64,000 nt of DNA from Gibbula magus (GCA_936450465.1 OW388293.1:54463201-54527200); one strand, 5' to 3'. Shown: positions 32,471 to 45,384, counted from the first letter of the stretch. Translations and numbers: made by a program. Notes: generated by a model not told the origin, from the letters alone.

Positions 32471-35400
32471 TATATATATGAAAAGAGTTAGCAACACCAT
32501 GATATTAAATTCTAACGGTTCTTTCACCGTAAAAAGTTATGTTACTCGAACCATGATAAAAACCTTCAATTTTTTCAGATAATTATAGCACAAAGGTAAA
32601 CAATAATCCTTTGAGAAACACAAAATACCGTCCCCAATTCTCAACAGAAGAAAGTACATACTTTCAGCTGCAGGCAAAAGATTGCAGGATCTTTTTTTAT
32701 TTTTTGGGGGATGTCGAATGATTCGTTCCAAACAAAAATGGATCTTTCGCATTATCAAATATTTTTATCAACCTTTCTTACATGAGAAATCTGCACCGAA
32801 TCACCAGGATGTGACATAACAAACAAGTAACAACTCTCGGAGGACATATAACATGACAGAGGCTTTGCAACTCTTGTACTGGCGTTAATCATTCTGTGAC
32901 ATGAACATTACGTCCAAAAGTGTGGTTTTATTGATCCTTCAGTTTCTCCAGAAGTCTCAAAATCAGACCAATCTATTTAAATGTAACAAAATAAGGTGAG
33001 AAATTCAGAGCATGATAAATAAAACATCCTCCTGGAACCTGGATCCGTGTCTTGTTTCGATCTAAAAATTCACAAATTTGCTTTCTTTCCCTTTAATCTT
33101 ACATTTTTATGATGAAAGTCTGAAATTCTGTAAGACAGGGCTATCAAAGAGAAGCCTTAAAGACAAATCTACAATGGATCTGTATTAAAAACATGAAAAT
33201 AAAGCCGTTCTTCAGACTTTGTTGCAGGAAAAAACTCACTTTGTATATAAGACCACACAGAGATATTCTTCCACAGCGCCCTACAACTCTATGCACCAAT
33301 AGAATCGTATTTCAAACATGAAAATAAATACGTTCCTCAGAAGTTGAAGAAAAAATGGAAGTTTCTGATAAGAATGAAAAAACCCTGCTGATGAGATATT
33401 CAATACTTTTACAAAGATTCTGAGCCTGAGTCGGTAATTAGATTCTATCAAGCCTGTTCTTCTGAGTTTGCCACCAGGTGGAGCTCATGGATTTATACAG
33501 AAATTGTTGATTCAATAAGCAAAGAAAGAAGTCTTTTATCCTAGGGGAGAATGTTTCTTTAAATACAATTCTGGGTGTGACCATGAGAGCCCTAATTCTT
33601 TTTCAAGAGATTAATTGAGAGCAGGATTTTCAAATATGAAATTTTAACGAATTTGTCTTGTTACTGGAGCTGAAATGTGACAAATGTAAGCTAAGGTAAA
33701 TCCTTACAAAGACGACTTGCGATGATGAGTCAAATTAAGTAACATCGTGATTCAATCTTTATTTTTTTGTACTTTTATTAATCGAAGAAAAGGAATCACT
33801 TCTGTCACGAATTTCCGTGTGAGAGTCAAATAACATGATGTAAATGTCAATTAGAGATGCTAAAAAATTAATTTGATTAGTTAGGATACTGTATGATAAT
33901 TCATGGGTAAACAAATCTAAAACATGGATTTATTAAAATGCATTACGAATGTAGGACGACTGTGATTGATTTATATCCAAAGAACTTTTGACATTTTGCA
34001 TGTTATTATTCAAACACATTCTACTATTGTGTATAGTCAGTATTATGCCTATCTGAAGCAAATGGCTAAATTTGGAATATTCTGAAGTGTTATTCCTGTA
34101 ACTTGACCCCTATGAATGGTTTGACACAAATTGAACAGCAAAATGTTAACAGTTTCAACTTTTACTGCTATAATTTACACAAAATATATTTATGATCTAT
34201 TTCATGTTTCAAACTTTTTCACATGTGACTATACTGTTAACACATTCTGGTCTTTTGATTGTTGTTTCAATCTTTTTCATGTATAGATGCTGATTTAATA
34301 AAATGTGAAAATGTGAGAGACATGATTGAAGATATGTTATTTGTCTGTAAAATAACTATTCTATTCATTTTTAATATCTTAAACCATCATACAAAACCAC
34401 TTCATGAGAATGTTGATAACAAAAGTGTCATTACTAGAAAATAAATGCCAATTTCATTAGCCAATTCTTGTTGTTGAAGTAAATTTGAGGCAAATTAGAA
34501 AGTTATTGGGAAACAGAATAACCATTCTCAGTCTTGTCATCATAAACATTTTTTTAAGTAAACCAAAATGAGAAACCTCTAATTAATGGTAAAATATTTC
34601 CAAAATTTTGAAGAAATCCATTCAAATTTGAAAGAAATGTGCTCTGAAACAGGCCTGAAAATAGTTACAAAGATTATTTAATGACATACAAACAACATTG
34701 ATACAGTTGACACAGATCATCCTTGATTTTATCTCTTTTACGATGACAGGATCATATTTGAGCCAATCAGATTTCCAAGAAAATATGTCTCAAAACAAAC
34801 ATGCATTCTCTGTCTCTTCCATTGAAGAACGCTTTTAATTATTTCAACCAATCAGAAGTCTCCAAGAGGAGGTGTGTGATATCACTGAGCACTCAACTTT
34901 CAACGAGAGAAATGGCAGATATTGAACATTTTATTATAGTTGATGGTGGACATAAATTTGTTTAGTTTCCGTTGTTAACATCACAGCTATGGTGAGGAAG
35001 GACTCCTTAAGTGGACTTTCGTGTTTACCTATCAATTAGCAAGAATAATGATGATAATATTGATATATTGCTTATTTATGTCAATAATGTGTTGTAATTC
35101 CCATTCTGATGTTGATGTGTGGTTCAATGTTATAAACAAGAGTCATTAGAAGATGACATATCCAAATGAACCCACATAACAAAATGACGGATGGACAAAC
35201 AGACAGTATGACGACTATATCCCATGGTATACATACTGATGGGATAATAAAGGATAGTTTATGACATCCGTGAAGATTGGTGTACATAACTTATAAATCA
35301 GTCAGTTAAAAAAATTAACTGAAGTTTTTAACACTTTTAACACTTGCAATGTCTGTTATTACAGCTGTTCTGATTATTCTGATTTCGGCATAGTCAGTTA

Positions 35401-35791
35401 AAGATACAATTACTTAGGTAGATCCAGAAGGGGGGGGGGGGGAGGGTTGCCAGGGGTGCTCTCTCCCCCCGAGCATTTTCAAGGTCCCACCCCTGCTCAA
35501 AAAGCTGTATCCCCCCTCATGTAGTCCTGAATGTTACAAAATAAAATTGTAATCTATTTTCAATTACCGTAGGCAAATATTTTATGTCATATACTCATAT
35601 ATTTTAAATTCAGATTTCAGGTCTGAAATGACTAAGATGAAAAGCAAGATCATTTTCTCAAAAAATGGATGTTGATTGCTAATATAATCAATTGTAAGTA
35701 TATATTTATGTTTTTAAATACTGCATACATATGACTTAAAATCAACAAATTTGTCAGTCTTGGCAAAGACATATTTATGTTGAAATAATAA
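32471..35791. other. Sequence with no gene found
   Basis: About 3.3 kb. 33180-33240 and 33305-33360 are a diverged pair sharing AAACATGAAAATAAA. 34755 and 34850 carry CCAATCAGA motifs. 35150-35260 has an ACGGATGGACAAACAGACAG run typical of Helentron-like ends. A 15-base G run lies at 35430-35445, next to a GTAGATCCAGAAGGGGG repeat scrap. Confidence 0.45.
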
Positions 35792-35795
35792 TTGA

Positions 35796-36270
35796 AGGTA
35801 CATCCATTGTGTTGTTGGGGGTCAAATATGCCAAACGTTATAAATGGTCTAATTTTATCGAGAAGTACCAACTGTTACAGAAAACAACAATTTTAATTAT
35901 ACTCGACTTAGTATATTGACGATATGAAGGTAAAAGTAGTGATTTCTGATCGAAAACCGGACAATGCACTGTGTGTGGCGCGCGCCAATGAGTCAAACAT
36001 AATTTTGGAATCTTATTTACACCAGACAAAATAACAAATTTGGGTTGATAATGTTCAATAGGTGCATGTAAATAAAACGTGCACTTTCGGTTTCTGCACA
36101 CGCATAATGATGTTACTTGATTTTAATTGAAAACTAGTAATTATGATATGTTTGGTGATTGGGTATGAATATGCAAGCTGAGTGAATGTGTTTGTATTGT
36201 ACACAGCACATATGTGTGTTGGAACGTATTAAAGCCAAATAAAATTTTATGAAACACAATGGATGCACCT
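35796..36270 (+). mobile_element. TTAA-type MITE, family B, copy 2
   Basis: 475 bp, ends AGGTACATCCATTGTGTTG and CACAATGGATGCACCT. The right flank is TTAA and the left flank TTGA. Collinear with copy 1. Confidence 0.86.
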
Positions 36271-36720
36271 TTAATATTATTCATATATCATAGTTGTCAA
36301 GGAAAAGGATGAAAGCAAAAGTGGTGTTTAAACAAAAAGGGTACATGACAAAAATATATCTCTAAATTAAAAATTTATCCACAACATGCAAAGAAAACAT
36401 TTTGACAAATTACGCTCTCCAAAATTCCTTAATACAATTAGAAAACAACATACATATCCAATCAGAAATGGCTTTTATTCAAAATGCAATTAGAAAACAT
36501 ATACTGACATCCAATGCATTTATATTAACTTAATCCTCAGTTTGACTAAAAAGACAGAACAGAAATTGCGTTATGTCTCCAAGGGTTTGCTGCATTGGAA
36601 TAATAAATGTAATAACTTGAATGTTTCAGGCTGTTATAACATTAACTGATCCTTGCTTACAGTGGGGCATCTCTCTTAGTAGCTTATCATAACATCCTAC
36701 TCTTTAACTTCCTGTACTGT
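36271..36720. other. Sequence with no gene found
   Basis: About 450 bp of AT-rich sequence with no recognised motif. Confidence 0.5.
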
Positions 36721-36854
36721 TGGCTGCTCCCCTACAAAAAAAATATCCTGAAAATATGTTTAGGCAATATATCCACAGGAGCACCACAGCATCTTTTCAA
36801 GCAGTTAGAGCAAAATTTTACCATTGCCGCTAGCGGATAAGATCCGGACATGGT

Positions 36855-37240
36855 GTGGATGGGTCATGTGGATTGGTTTCAGCAATGTATCCGTTGGCCG
36901 AATATGTTACGGTAACATATCCACTACCGAGTCCCCGTTATCCACAGTATAGCCACAAAAGAGCACAAGATAGCTGCGTTTGTGGATTGGTTTCAACGAT
37001 GTATCCGTTGGCTGTAAGACCATCAAAAGTTTCTGAATATGTTACGGTAACATATCCACTACAGAGTATCTGTTGTCCACAGTATAGCCACAAAAGAGCA
37101 CAAGATAGCTGCCTTTGCGGATTTGTTTCAACGATGTATCCGTTAGCTGTAAGACCATCAAACATTTCCGAAAATGTTACGGTAACATATCCACTACCGA
37201 GTCCCTGTTGTCCACAGTATAGCCACAAAAGAGCACAAGA
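36855..37240. repeat. Tandem repeat, about 123 bp, three units
   Basis: Units share GATTGGTTTCAACGATGTAT, ATGTTACGGTAACAT (a palindrome) and CCACAGTATAGCCACAAAAG. Both strands have fortuitous open frames across it. Confidence 0.9.
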
Positions 37241-38236
37241 TCACTGGCTTTATGGGAATGCTACGGATAGGCATCGATTTGAAGTTGGTAGTAGGAAGAT
37301 TGTAATTATATGAAGTCTCTGTGGTAAAATCAAGGGAAAAAAGTCCTCTGTAAGAAGTATTGGTAAAAAATCATTGGTAAAAGAGTCTTCTGCCAAAGAA
37401 GTCCTGTTATTGTGAAAACAGATTAAATTGATGTTAGCACTAAAGATATGGTAAAGAAAGATTATGATTTGAGTTTCGACTTTAGAGAAATTGCAACACC
37501 AAACAAGTGCAAATCTATTGGTCATTAGACTTGAAATGGGTGGAGCTTAATTAATTGATAAACTGTCCAATGGTATGATTACAGGAATGACCCCAAATAT
37601 ACCTCTTGGAGACACCTAGTTGATTGCTTTACAAGTAGCTTAATTACTGTGTACATTTCATTAGATTAATCAATTTGTTTGTTAAGAGCTGAGAAGTGAT
37701 GTGGAGGGTTGCTGTGTATTTGTGTAATGTGGTTTCAAGTTGTAAACTTGGGCTGTAGAGGTATATCTAATTAACGACCTATGTATTAGAATAATTTATA
37801 CAATGCTTTTAAATCAGTAAAAGAGTACACCAAGTCAAAATATTATTTTGAGTATTGATACCAAATAAAAATAATGAAATTCACTAACATTTTATTAGCT
37901 CTGATATGTTCTAAAACCAATCTTTTGCACAAATCGTTTGGTCAAAATGTTTTTTTTATTTATTTTTTATTATGAACACTCAAATAATGCTCAAACAGTT
38001 GAATTACATAAAATTTCAATGAAAAGGTTACATTATTCAAATTCTTTAACTATAGTTTCATTTGATATTAGAGAAATTTCATCTGATGAAGGAAATAAAA
38101 TACCAATAAATAAATTAGACCATATCAGTTTTTAGTTTAACAAATTGATAGAAACAAACCATTTCAGAATATCATGATAAAATCCCTTAAATATCAAAAA
38201 CTGGCATATTTAACCAAATAATTGCCTCTAGTATCA

Positions 38237-38460
38237 GATCAATCAATTTTAGCCAATCAGAAGGCTTCTCAGTATTTATTACTGTTTTTTGTGTGACCTG
38301 CATGCCCTTTACAATTGATAGATAAAACAATTATTGTTCATAATATTTCATAATCAATTCAAATCCTTTAAATTTTACCAACTGTCACAACCAATATATA
38401 AAGCAATACATTTGTCACTTTGATCAGATCAATCAATTTTAGCCAATCAGAAGCCTCCTT
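38237..38460 (+). promoter_or_regulatory. Duplicated CCAAT-box segment upstream of a candidate gene
   Basis: A segment of about 40 bp ending AGCCAATCAGAAG occurs at 38237-38280 and again at 38422-38460. The second CCAAT lies about 35-45 nt before the ATG at 38489. Both copies share CAATCAATTTTAGCCAATCA. The arrangement resembles a CCAAT promoter, but no TATA or initiator is evident. Confidence 0.35.
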
Positions 38461-38488
38461 AGTCTTGCTGCTGTATTGTTATTCCAAA

Positions 38489-38583
38489 ATGGCTGCTTTC
38501 AAAACATCAACAAGAAATCTCACCAAGCTTTACAGTTCACAAGACAAGTACAAGTACAAGATTTCTCAGTTGATTAATCCAAG
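38489..38583 (+). CDS. Unknown 99-codon gene candidate, exon 1
   Basis: The product is not recognised. ATG at 38489 (context AAAATGG) opens 31 codons beginning MAAFKTSTRN and ending KISQLINP, then AG before a strong GTAAGT donor. The exon is polar and Lys/Ser/Tyr-rich. It lies in the middle of the 5-kb inverted-repeat element, downstream of duplicated CCAAT motifs. The next compatible exons are at 40053, 40337 and 40641; joined in phase they give 99 residues and a stop. The clean donor and phase agreement across three junctions support it, but none of the junctions is proven. It could be a passenger gene, a transposon-encoded accessory protein or a chance frame. Confidence 0.45.
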
Positions 38584-40052
38584 GTAAGTACTTGTGATCA
38601 CTGCATTCCAAATGTATCAATCTAATTTCATTCACCCTTTTCAATGGACAGTTTAAATCAATGGACAGACTGAGTAATATTTTCTGACTTTTGGCTTCAT
38701 TGGTTAAAAGGCACTCATGTCTCAGTCATGGCATGTGTAACAAGGCATCTGTGGTATTTATTTGCTATTGGTTGCTTTAAGTTCAGATCAGATTATGAAT
38801 AGGAATAAATGTAAATTGTATTTCAAATACTTTAAAAACTGCTTTATAAACATGTCAATGTTTATAACACAGGTGACTGTGCACTCGGCCATGATGACAG
38901 CTAGACAGGGTTTGGGACAAGACAGGAAATGATGTAACCTACTCTCAGGCAGGAAATGATGTAACCTCTCAAGGTAAGACTTGAGATGCTGACATATTGT
39001 TGTATAAACAAACAAATTGTTAAATCGCATTGAATTCATTGTTGATAACAATTAATCAAGACATTTGTTTTGCTTAATTGATGTTCTGGAAATGTATCTA
39101 GACTGACTGATTGCTAATATAAACTTTTTACACATAAATTTGCTATGAGTCATTAATAGTCAAAATTACATTTGGATTTTAAAGGTTTTTTAATCCATAT
39201 TTATTTTATCAATTATGTTTGTTTGACTTACAAATCTTAATTTATTGTTTTATAAAGAAATTCAAAACACTTGTTTGTTGGTTAAAATACTCAGTATCCT
39301 TATTTTCATCATAAAGACATTTAGTGTCATTATACTCTTTAATAGTATTGACATGTTATATATTTACTATATATAATATCAAATATTTAATTGATTTGTG
39401 ATTATTGGTAATTTGTAATCTGTTTACTTGAAGGGATATTTGATGTTTTATGATTATTAAGAATAATATTTCACTAGTATCTCAACTAATAAAGACATTT
39501 ATTCTATTTTGGTCCAGTATATGTTTATCAGTTAATAAAATTAATCAATTTTGATTTATACTTTTCAAATTCTTTTTGTTTTCATCAAATAGTTTGATCT
39601 TATTCAGTAAAGTGTCAATATTGATTTCAGTGTGGACTGAATCGGACAGAAATACACTCACCTGGTGGACACAACTCTCAGACGTTGTTTATTCAAGGTC
39701 TATTGAAGGTGGGGTTGGCATTGAATTTGACAATCAGCTTCTTTAATTGATAATCTTCTTTCTGAATATGCACCCAATCAAGCTGATTGATTACTTTAAT
39801 GGACACTAAAGGTCATGGTTATTTAATTTATTGCAGATTACAAATTACAACCTTAATATGCATCCAGACAGACCGATTATATTTTACATACAAATTTTGC
39901 TATCAGTCATTAATCATGAAAATCAAATTTGTATTTTCACATTTTGTAATAATTCATTATTTTACCAATTTATTTGATTAAATTAAAAATATACGTTATA
40001 GTTTGAACTTACAAATGTTTATGTTGGTTTACATAGTCAAGTCAAGATCTAG

Positions 40053-40087
40053 GGTTCAAGACGCCAGCACAGTTCAAGCCATTGAAG
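40053..40087 (+). CDS. Unknown 99-codon gene candidate, exon 2
   Basis: A 35-nt exon after GATCTAG and before GTGCGA. It completes the Arg codon from exon 1, encodes VQDASTVQAIE, and leaves one base. Its splice sites are the weakest of the set, with a poor pyrimidine tract and a non-standard donor at +4 and +5. It is nevertheless needed: joining exon 1 straight to exon 3 gives an early stop. Confidence 0.3.
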
Positions 40088-40336
40088 GTGCGAATTTAAC
40101 ATGATGTATATTGTCATTTCATATAAAGCATTTAAATTAAACATTTAAATTTAAAGGAACAGTTACACTACTCAAAGCTAAGTTAAATTTTTTTCTAAAT
40201 GTATATATATATCGTCATATCATATGAATTTGAATAACAATTTGAAGATTTTGAAAACATTTGAAATAACATTAAAATCATTTTACTATTTACAATGATA
40301 ATTTATTGAAATACTATTACTGTTCTTTGTTTCCAG

Positions 40337-40429
40337 TGTTTGCCATCCTGGTATTGCACCTCCTGTACTCCCAGTACACTGACCACCTGTCGAAGATCTG
40401 TAGCCTGAGGAAGGCATTCCGGAAATTAG
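40337..40429 (+). CDS. Unknown 99-codon gene candidate, exon 3
   Basis: A 93-nt exon between TTTCCAG and GTATTA. In phase it reads FAILVLHLLYSQYTDHLSKI then CSLRKAFRKL after a split Val codon. The first ten residues are hydrophobic, followed by a basic amphipathic stretch, so a membrane-associated helix is possible. No family is recognised. Confidence 0.42.
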
Positions 40430-40640
40430 GTATTACTAATGTTTTACAAAATGTCTCTTTTGTTTTCTTTATAGTTTGCCTCAACAAGATTTGTGTGAGT
40501 ATGAATGTCCTGTATGTAATGGGACATGAATGTGCCATTGGTTATGGTCTATATATATCAAAAAGTCTTTTCATATCATGTGATTTGTAACTTGCCTGTT
40601 TGTACCATGGTATCTATATTCTTACTATTCTACTTTTCAG

Positions 40641-40717
40641 GAGCTCGGCGCAATCACATTAACATGGCCCCTGAAAGTGACCTGGAGGTTCCAAGATCCA
40701 GATTGTACATGTCATAG
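40641..40717 (+). CDS. Unknown 99-codon gene candidate, exon 4 (C-terminus)
   Basis: Follows a good acceptor (TACTTTTCAG). It completes a Gly codon, reads ARRNHINMAPESDLEVPRSR then LYMS, and stops at TAG 40715-40717. No AATAAA is close by; the 89-bp satellite starts about 270 nt further on. Confidence 0.42.
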
Positions 40718-40984
40718 ATCTCAGGAATGTTATTAAGTAAACGTTAAAAGCAGGATGTGTTACTGAACGCAGTTGAATGTCCTTTGAATTCCTTTGCAGA
40801 AGGATATTTATGTATATATTTGTACAGCACTCAGGATCTCAAGATGAACATTAATATTATAGTATTTATTGTGTACTATTAAAAATCGTGAAGTGTACTA
40901 TGTTTTTGTTTTTTGTTTTAACTGGAAATGGTTCTTTGATTTTGAGGTATATCTATATATCTATATTAAATTTCTGGAGTGCCT

Positions 40985-41640
40985 GTGGACGGTTTTATGA
41001 ATAATATATGCAAATGCAGGTCTGGACTACTTGTAGATGGTTTTATGGCTTTATTGGATAGGGTGGGGATCCCTTTGGATATATTACCAAACCATATCCG
41101 CAACTCCATTCTGGGCTACTTGTGGATGGTTTTATGGCTTTATTGGATAGGGTGGGGATCCCTTTGGATATATTACCAAACCATATCCGCAACTCCATTC
41201 TGGGCTACTTGTGGATGGTTTTATGGCTTTATTGGATAGGGTGGGGATCCCTTTGGATATATTACCAAACCATATCCGCAACTCCATTCTGGACTACTTG
41301 TGGATGGTTTTATGGCTTTATTGGATAGGGTGGGGATCCCTATGGATATATCACCAAACCATATCCGCAACTCCATTCTGGACTACTTGTGGATAGTTTT
41401 ATGGCTTTATTGGATAGGGTGGGGATCCCTTTGGATATATTACCAAACCATATCCGCAACTCCATTTTGGACTACTTGTGGATGGTTTTATGGCTTTATT
41501 GGATAGGGTGGGGATCCCTTTGGATATATTACCAAACCATATCCGCATATGGACTACCCGTGGATGGTTTATGGCTTTATTGGATAGGGTGGGGATCCCT
41601 ATGGCTATATTACCAAACCATATCCGCAACTCATTTTACA
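40985..41640. repeat. 89-bp satellite, about seven units
   Basis: Unit contains TGTGGATGGTTTTATGGCTT, GGGTGGGGATCCCTTTGGAT and CCAAACCATATCCGCAACTC. Units are more than 95% alike. 89 is not a multiple of three, so each unit opens a fortuitous frame beginning MDGFMALLDRVG. Confidence 0.96.
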
Positions 41641-41767
41641 ATTTAGTCTTTCTGGATATGTTCTGGAACAGCCTTGCGGATTGGTTGTGGCGATGGTAAA
41701 ATTTTGCTTGTGGCAATGGTGCAGTAATATGTTTTCAAGGGATTTTTTTTTGTAGGGGTGTCGGCCA

Positions 41768-43974
41768 TATTTGTTGGCGAAACTCAAAATCAGAACTATT
41801 CCATTTTTGTTGAGGTTAAGATATATAGAATAATCCTTAAACCATTTTTGATTGAAAACTTGCTGAATTGAAAGTAAGAACACATTTCATTTTTAAACAT
41901 TCAAATTTTTAATGAGAGTTTGTCATATAAGATTAACATATTTGATACTTATCCCATTTTCGAGAAGGTTAAACTTCATAAATTAATCTTGAAACCTTGT
42001 TTGATCAAGAAGTTGCTTAAAATTGATTGTTACAAGAACAAATAATATCTTTAATGAGAGTTCATCATATAAAATTATTTGATATTGTATTAATTACGAA
42101 AGATTTCATTGATTGATTCTTTACAAATATAAGACACCATGATACACTGTTAACAAGAATAATGTGTTTAAATTCTATAAGGTTTAAATGTATTATTGTA
42201 GTCTCAAAATTTGGAAAAAAATAGTCTGATCAAACATTTATAAACCGAATTCACATCAATTTTTATTTGCTAAAACAAACATATGCTTTATCTTTTCCCA
42301 TTAACTTTCTGTTATCAGCCTATTCCAAAGGTCATCAGATTCTTGAATGATCTGGATCATGGTCTACAAATGACATGAAACTGTGTTACACTTTAAAGAG
42401 AGGTTTCTATCGATAACTGTGTGGCAGCCATCTTGTTTTTTTATTACTTGAGATGAAAACATGCTGTATTTTCACTTATTTCAATTTGTTTAAATTATAA
42501 TACATATGTATTGATAGACTATTCATACGGTAACATATAATTTATTATTAAACTAATCAACATTGTCTTGTTGTGCCATAGTAATTAAGGATTTCCACAC
42601 TCGTAGCGCTGATGAAGGTTTTTTTATATTTCAATGAATGTATGCTAGCCTTTATCAAAATTTGAAATATAAAAACATAAAAATATTACCATCAGTAATA
42701 TGTTTCACTTGGAATGTGATAAGAATGTATCAATTATTAACATAGATGTGTAGACAGGATTGTCCTCTAGAATTTCGTTTCCACAAAAAAAAACCTGACA
42801 GAGATAATATTGGGAATTCATGGGTATCGATTTCACTCATCAAAATTGAAAATGAGGTGTAAAATATCAAATGAAATTGGTAATTGATATTTTGGAAAGC
42901 GTACATAATATTTTCAGATATTCAAATTCAAAATTGTTTTTGAATTGATTTGAAATAAAATCAACAAGCTAACCTTCAGAGACCGGAAATTATGTTCTTC
43001 GTATCTTCACTTATTTCAAATTTTAATATATATGAATATTTAATGCGTATTTGACGCAGATATGCATCTAATCTAAGCCCTGTATATGATTATTGTTCTC
43101 TGAAACCGGTATTGAAAGGTATACTTGCAACAAAAAGCATGTTACAAACACAGAATGTAATTGTAAACCAAATGGAATTTTGGAGATTTTAGTTAAATAA
43201 GCAAGCAGTTCTTTTAACACAAATCAATAAGCAGATTCAAAAGAGCTCAAATCTCAATCAAAAGTGTCAAATCCAGAACAAAATCCGCTATTCAGGCAAA
43301 CTCCTATCTTTTGTCTAGTTCAGCTGAACAGAGTTCCCTGATAAGCTGCGTCTTGCACGCAAGATATGTCCTTTCAAAGATGATCAGAAAAACCAACAGC
43401 TAAAATTGATTCCGCAGCTCCAGAGCTTAAAGCAGAACCGCTGTTAACCTCTGGTGTTTACAGAGAGGAACCGCTCGGGATTTTGGGATCAGCGACCATC
43501 TGACATCGGTGCAACCAATCAGTCGATATCAGATACAAATGACCTATTTATTTAACCCTCGATGCTAGAGATGTTGGAGTTAGGGGAATGGGTCTTAAAA
43601 TACTTGCATTTTGCTTTTCTTAATGAAATAAAAAAACGTTATTTTCAGGATCATTTTTATAACATCCGTGCTAGGAAACAGTTGATATCAAATTCAGATG
43701 ACCTATTTATCTCCTGCTTGATGTTACAGCCAAGGCACTGTGTCTTTGGCAAATTAATGCAGTTTCTCTTTTCTTGGTGAAGTGAAAGTCACTAATTTTT
43801 TTGGAGTTTTATTTTAACAAATTAGTTGCAACCAACCACTTGATATCAGAATAATCAATGACCTATTCATTTAACCCCTTGATGCCATTGATGTCATAAC
43901 CTTTGTAAAGGGTCTTTAAAAAATATGTGCCATTTTTTTTATTTTGACATTGTTCAACAAGACAATATAAGATA
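41768..43974. other. AT-rich sequence with no gene found
   Basis: About 2.2 kb. A small hairpin lies near 42618-42675 (TTTTTATATTTCAA against TTGAAATATAAAAA). No other structure was recognised. Confidence 0.5.
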
Positions 43975-44232
43975 AAGGTGAGGTGAGGTGAGTTGGGGTT
44001 TAACGCCGCTTTCAAGAGTATTTCACTTATATCGCGGTTGCTAGTATTATGGCAGGGAGAAAGCACGCAACGCCATGTGGCTATGCATTGCGGTTAAACC
44101 TGCGAGCATCGGCTGGAACTAGCGAACCATGGGTGGTACTACACTGAAATTCAGTGTTGCATAGCACCCAAACCTTACTGCGTGTAGAACAGTTCTCTAC
44201 TACAGACAAGGTTGCCGTGCCTCTGGCGGGAG
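43975..44232 (-). mobile_element. SINE (family S2), minus-strand copy
   Basis: The tail GAGGTGAGGTGAG at the left is followed by the shared body GGGGTTTAACGCCGCTTTCA, CATCGGCTGGAACTAGCGAA and AAACCTTACTGCGTGTAGAA. The tRNA head at the right is truncated after CCTCTGGCGGGA. Confidence 0.82.
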
Positions 44233-44354
44233 TATAAGATAAAAATAACCTACTTATTTCATCATGATGCTTGATGTTCACAAGAGCAAGTGTATTGGTC
44301 TGCACCAAATTGTTTTTTCCAAATCTAAACTTCGTAATTTTGCAATCTTTTAAC

Positions 44355-44792
44355 TAAGGCTGTGCAATATTATTGCAATACCAATATATTGCAATGCAGA
44401 GTTGTGCAATACATGTATTGCAATATGATTTTCATATCGCAATATATTGCACCAACAAATATTAAGTTAAATGTATTCATTTATCTTGTAAAAAGACACA
44501 TTTTCTGGCTTAACAAAATTATTTTGGAATGCTAGAATGTTAGCTGGACTTCATTACAAATGATCTTTTTGAAGATCTGAAAGTCATTTTATCAAATGTG
44601 TCATGTACTGCAAAAAGAAGTATAAAAGTTGAATGTACTGTAGATTCATTTAGCATGTTGCAATATCATTGGCAATAGTTAAAATGGTTTCTAGAGAAAT
44701 ATTTCATTGTCAGAGGATCTTGCAATATATTGTGGTATGTATTGCAATACATTACAGTTCAGCAATACGTATTGAGGCAATACACAGCCCTA
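44355..44792. mobile_element. hAT-type MITE (438 bp)
   Basis: The ends TAAGGCTGTGCAATA and TATTGAGGCAATACACAGCC then CTA are inverted repeats. They are flanked by the 8-bp direct duplication CTTTTAAC (44347-44354 and 44793-44800). The interior is dense in TTGCAATA words. Confidence 0.9.
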
Positions 44793-44838
44793 CTTTTAAC
44801 ATTTGACACTGATTACAACCAAGCAGTTGATATCAGGA

Positions 44839-44938
44839 TCTAGATTTTTTAATCTCTCTTAGCTCTAAGAGAGCCAGAGGCGTCAGTCAATCTTAAATAA
44901 TGATACTCTTAGCATTAAGAGAGGTTCGGAAATCTAGG
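44839..44938. repeat. Small foldback element, about 100 bp
   Basis: Outer CTAGATTT/AAATCTAG pairing plus an internal palindrome CTCTCTTAGCTCTAAGAGAG and its counterpart CTCTTAGCATTAAGAGAG. Confidence 0.6.
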
Positions 44939-45384
44939 CAGAGATATTTGCATTCATATTAACTCCTGGTTGCATGAAATGGGGGATCAAAGGTGAACAT
45001 AAAAAAGATCTTCATTCATTGAAAGCAATTTGTGCTTCTATACGTATACACAGTACCCAAAATGGTAATGTCACATTTGTATACACAGTTCACAAAATGG
45101 TAATGTTAAATACTTTCAAGGGGCAAATATGAAAACGAAAACTCCCAAATAACAAAAGTGTTCCAGTGGCAAACATCCATGAAACTCTGTCAATATTAAT
45201 GTTAAATTCCTATGCAGCAGTTGAACTCATACACAAATTATTAAGCCATGAAGATATGATTAATTATAGGTAAAGAAACAAACAGTACGGTAATTATTCA
45301 TTGTAATTGCTGATTCATATAGTAATATTATATATTATGACAGAAATAAAATCTTAAACGGCAATGTTGCTATTTCAGTCAAAT

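Larger units (their letters stand above)
36721..41767. mobile_element. 5-kb inverted-repeat element with subterminal satellites and an inner gene candidate
   Basis: The outer ends read TGGCTGCTCCCCTACAAAAA on the left and, complemented, TGGCCGACACCCCTACAAAA on the right. Similarity continues inward with AGCAAAATTTTACCAT in both arms (about 36810 and 41690). Inside each end is a tandem array: 36855-37240 (about 123-bp units) and 40985-41640 (89-bp units), both rich in CATATCC words. No transposase motif was recognised. The target duplication is not clear. A four-exon coding candidate occupies 38489-40717. The superfamily is undetermined. Confidence 0.65.

Noticed and set aside
36855..37313. 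152-codon frame with repeated CGLVSTMYPLAV
   Set aside because: A tandem DNA repeat; the opposite strand is equally open and there are no splice or start features.
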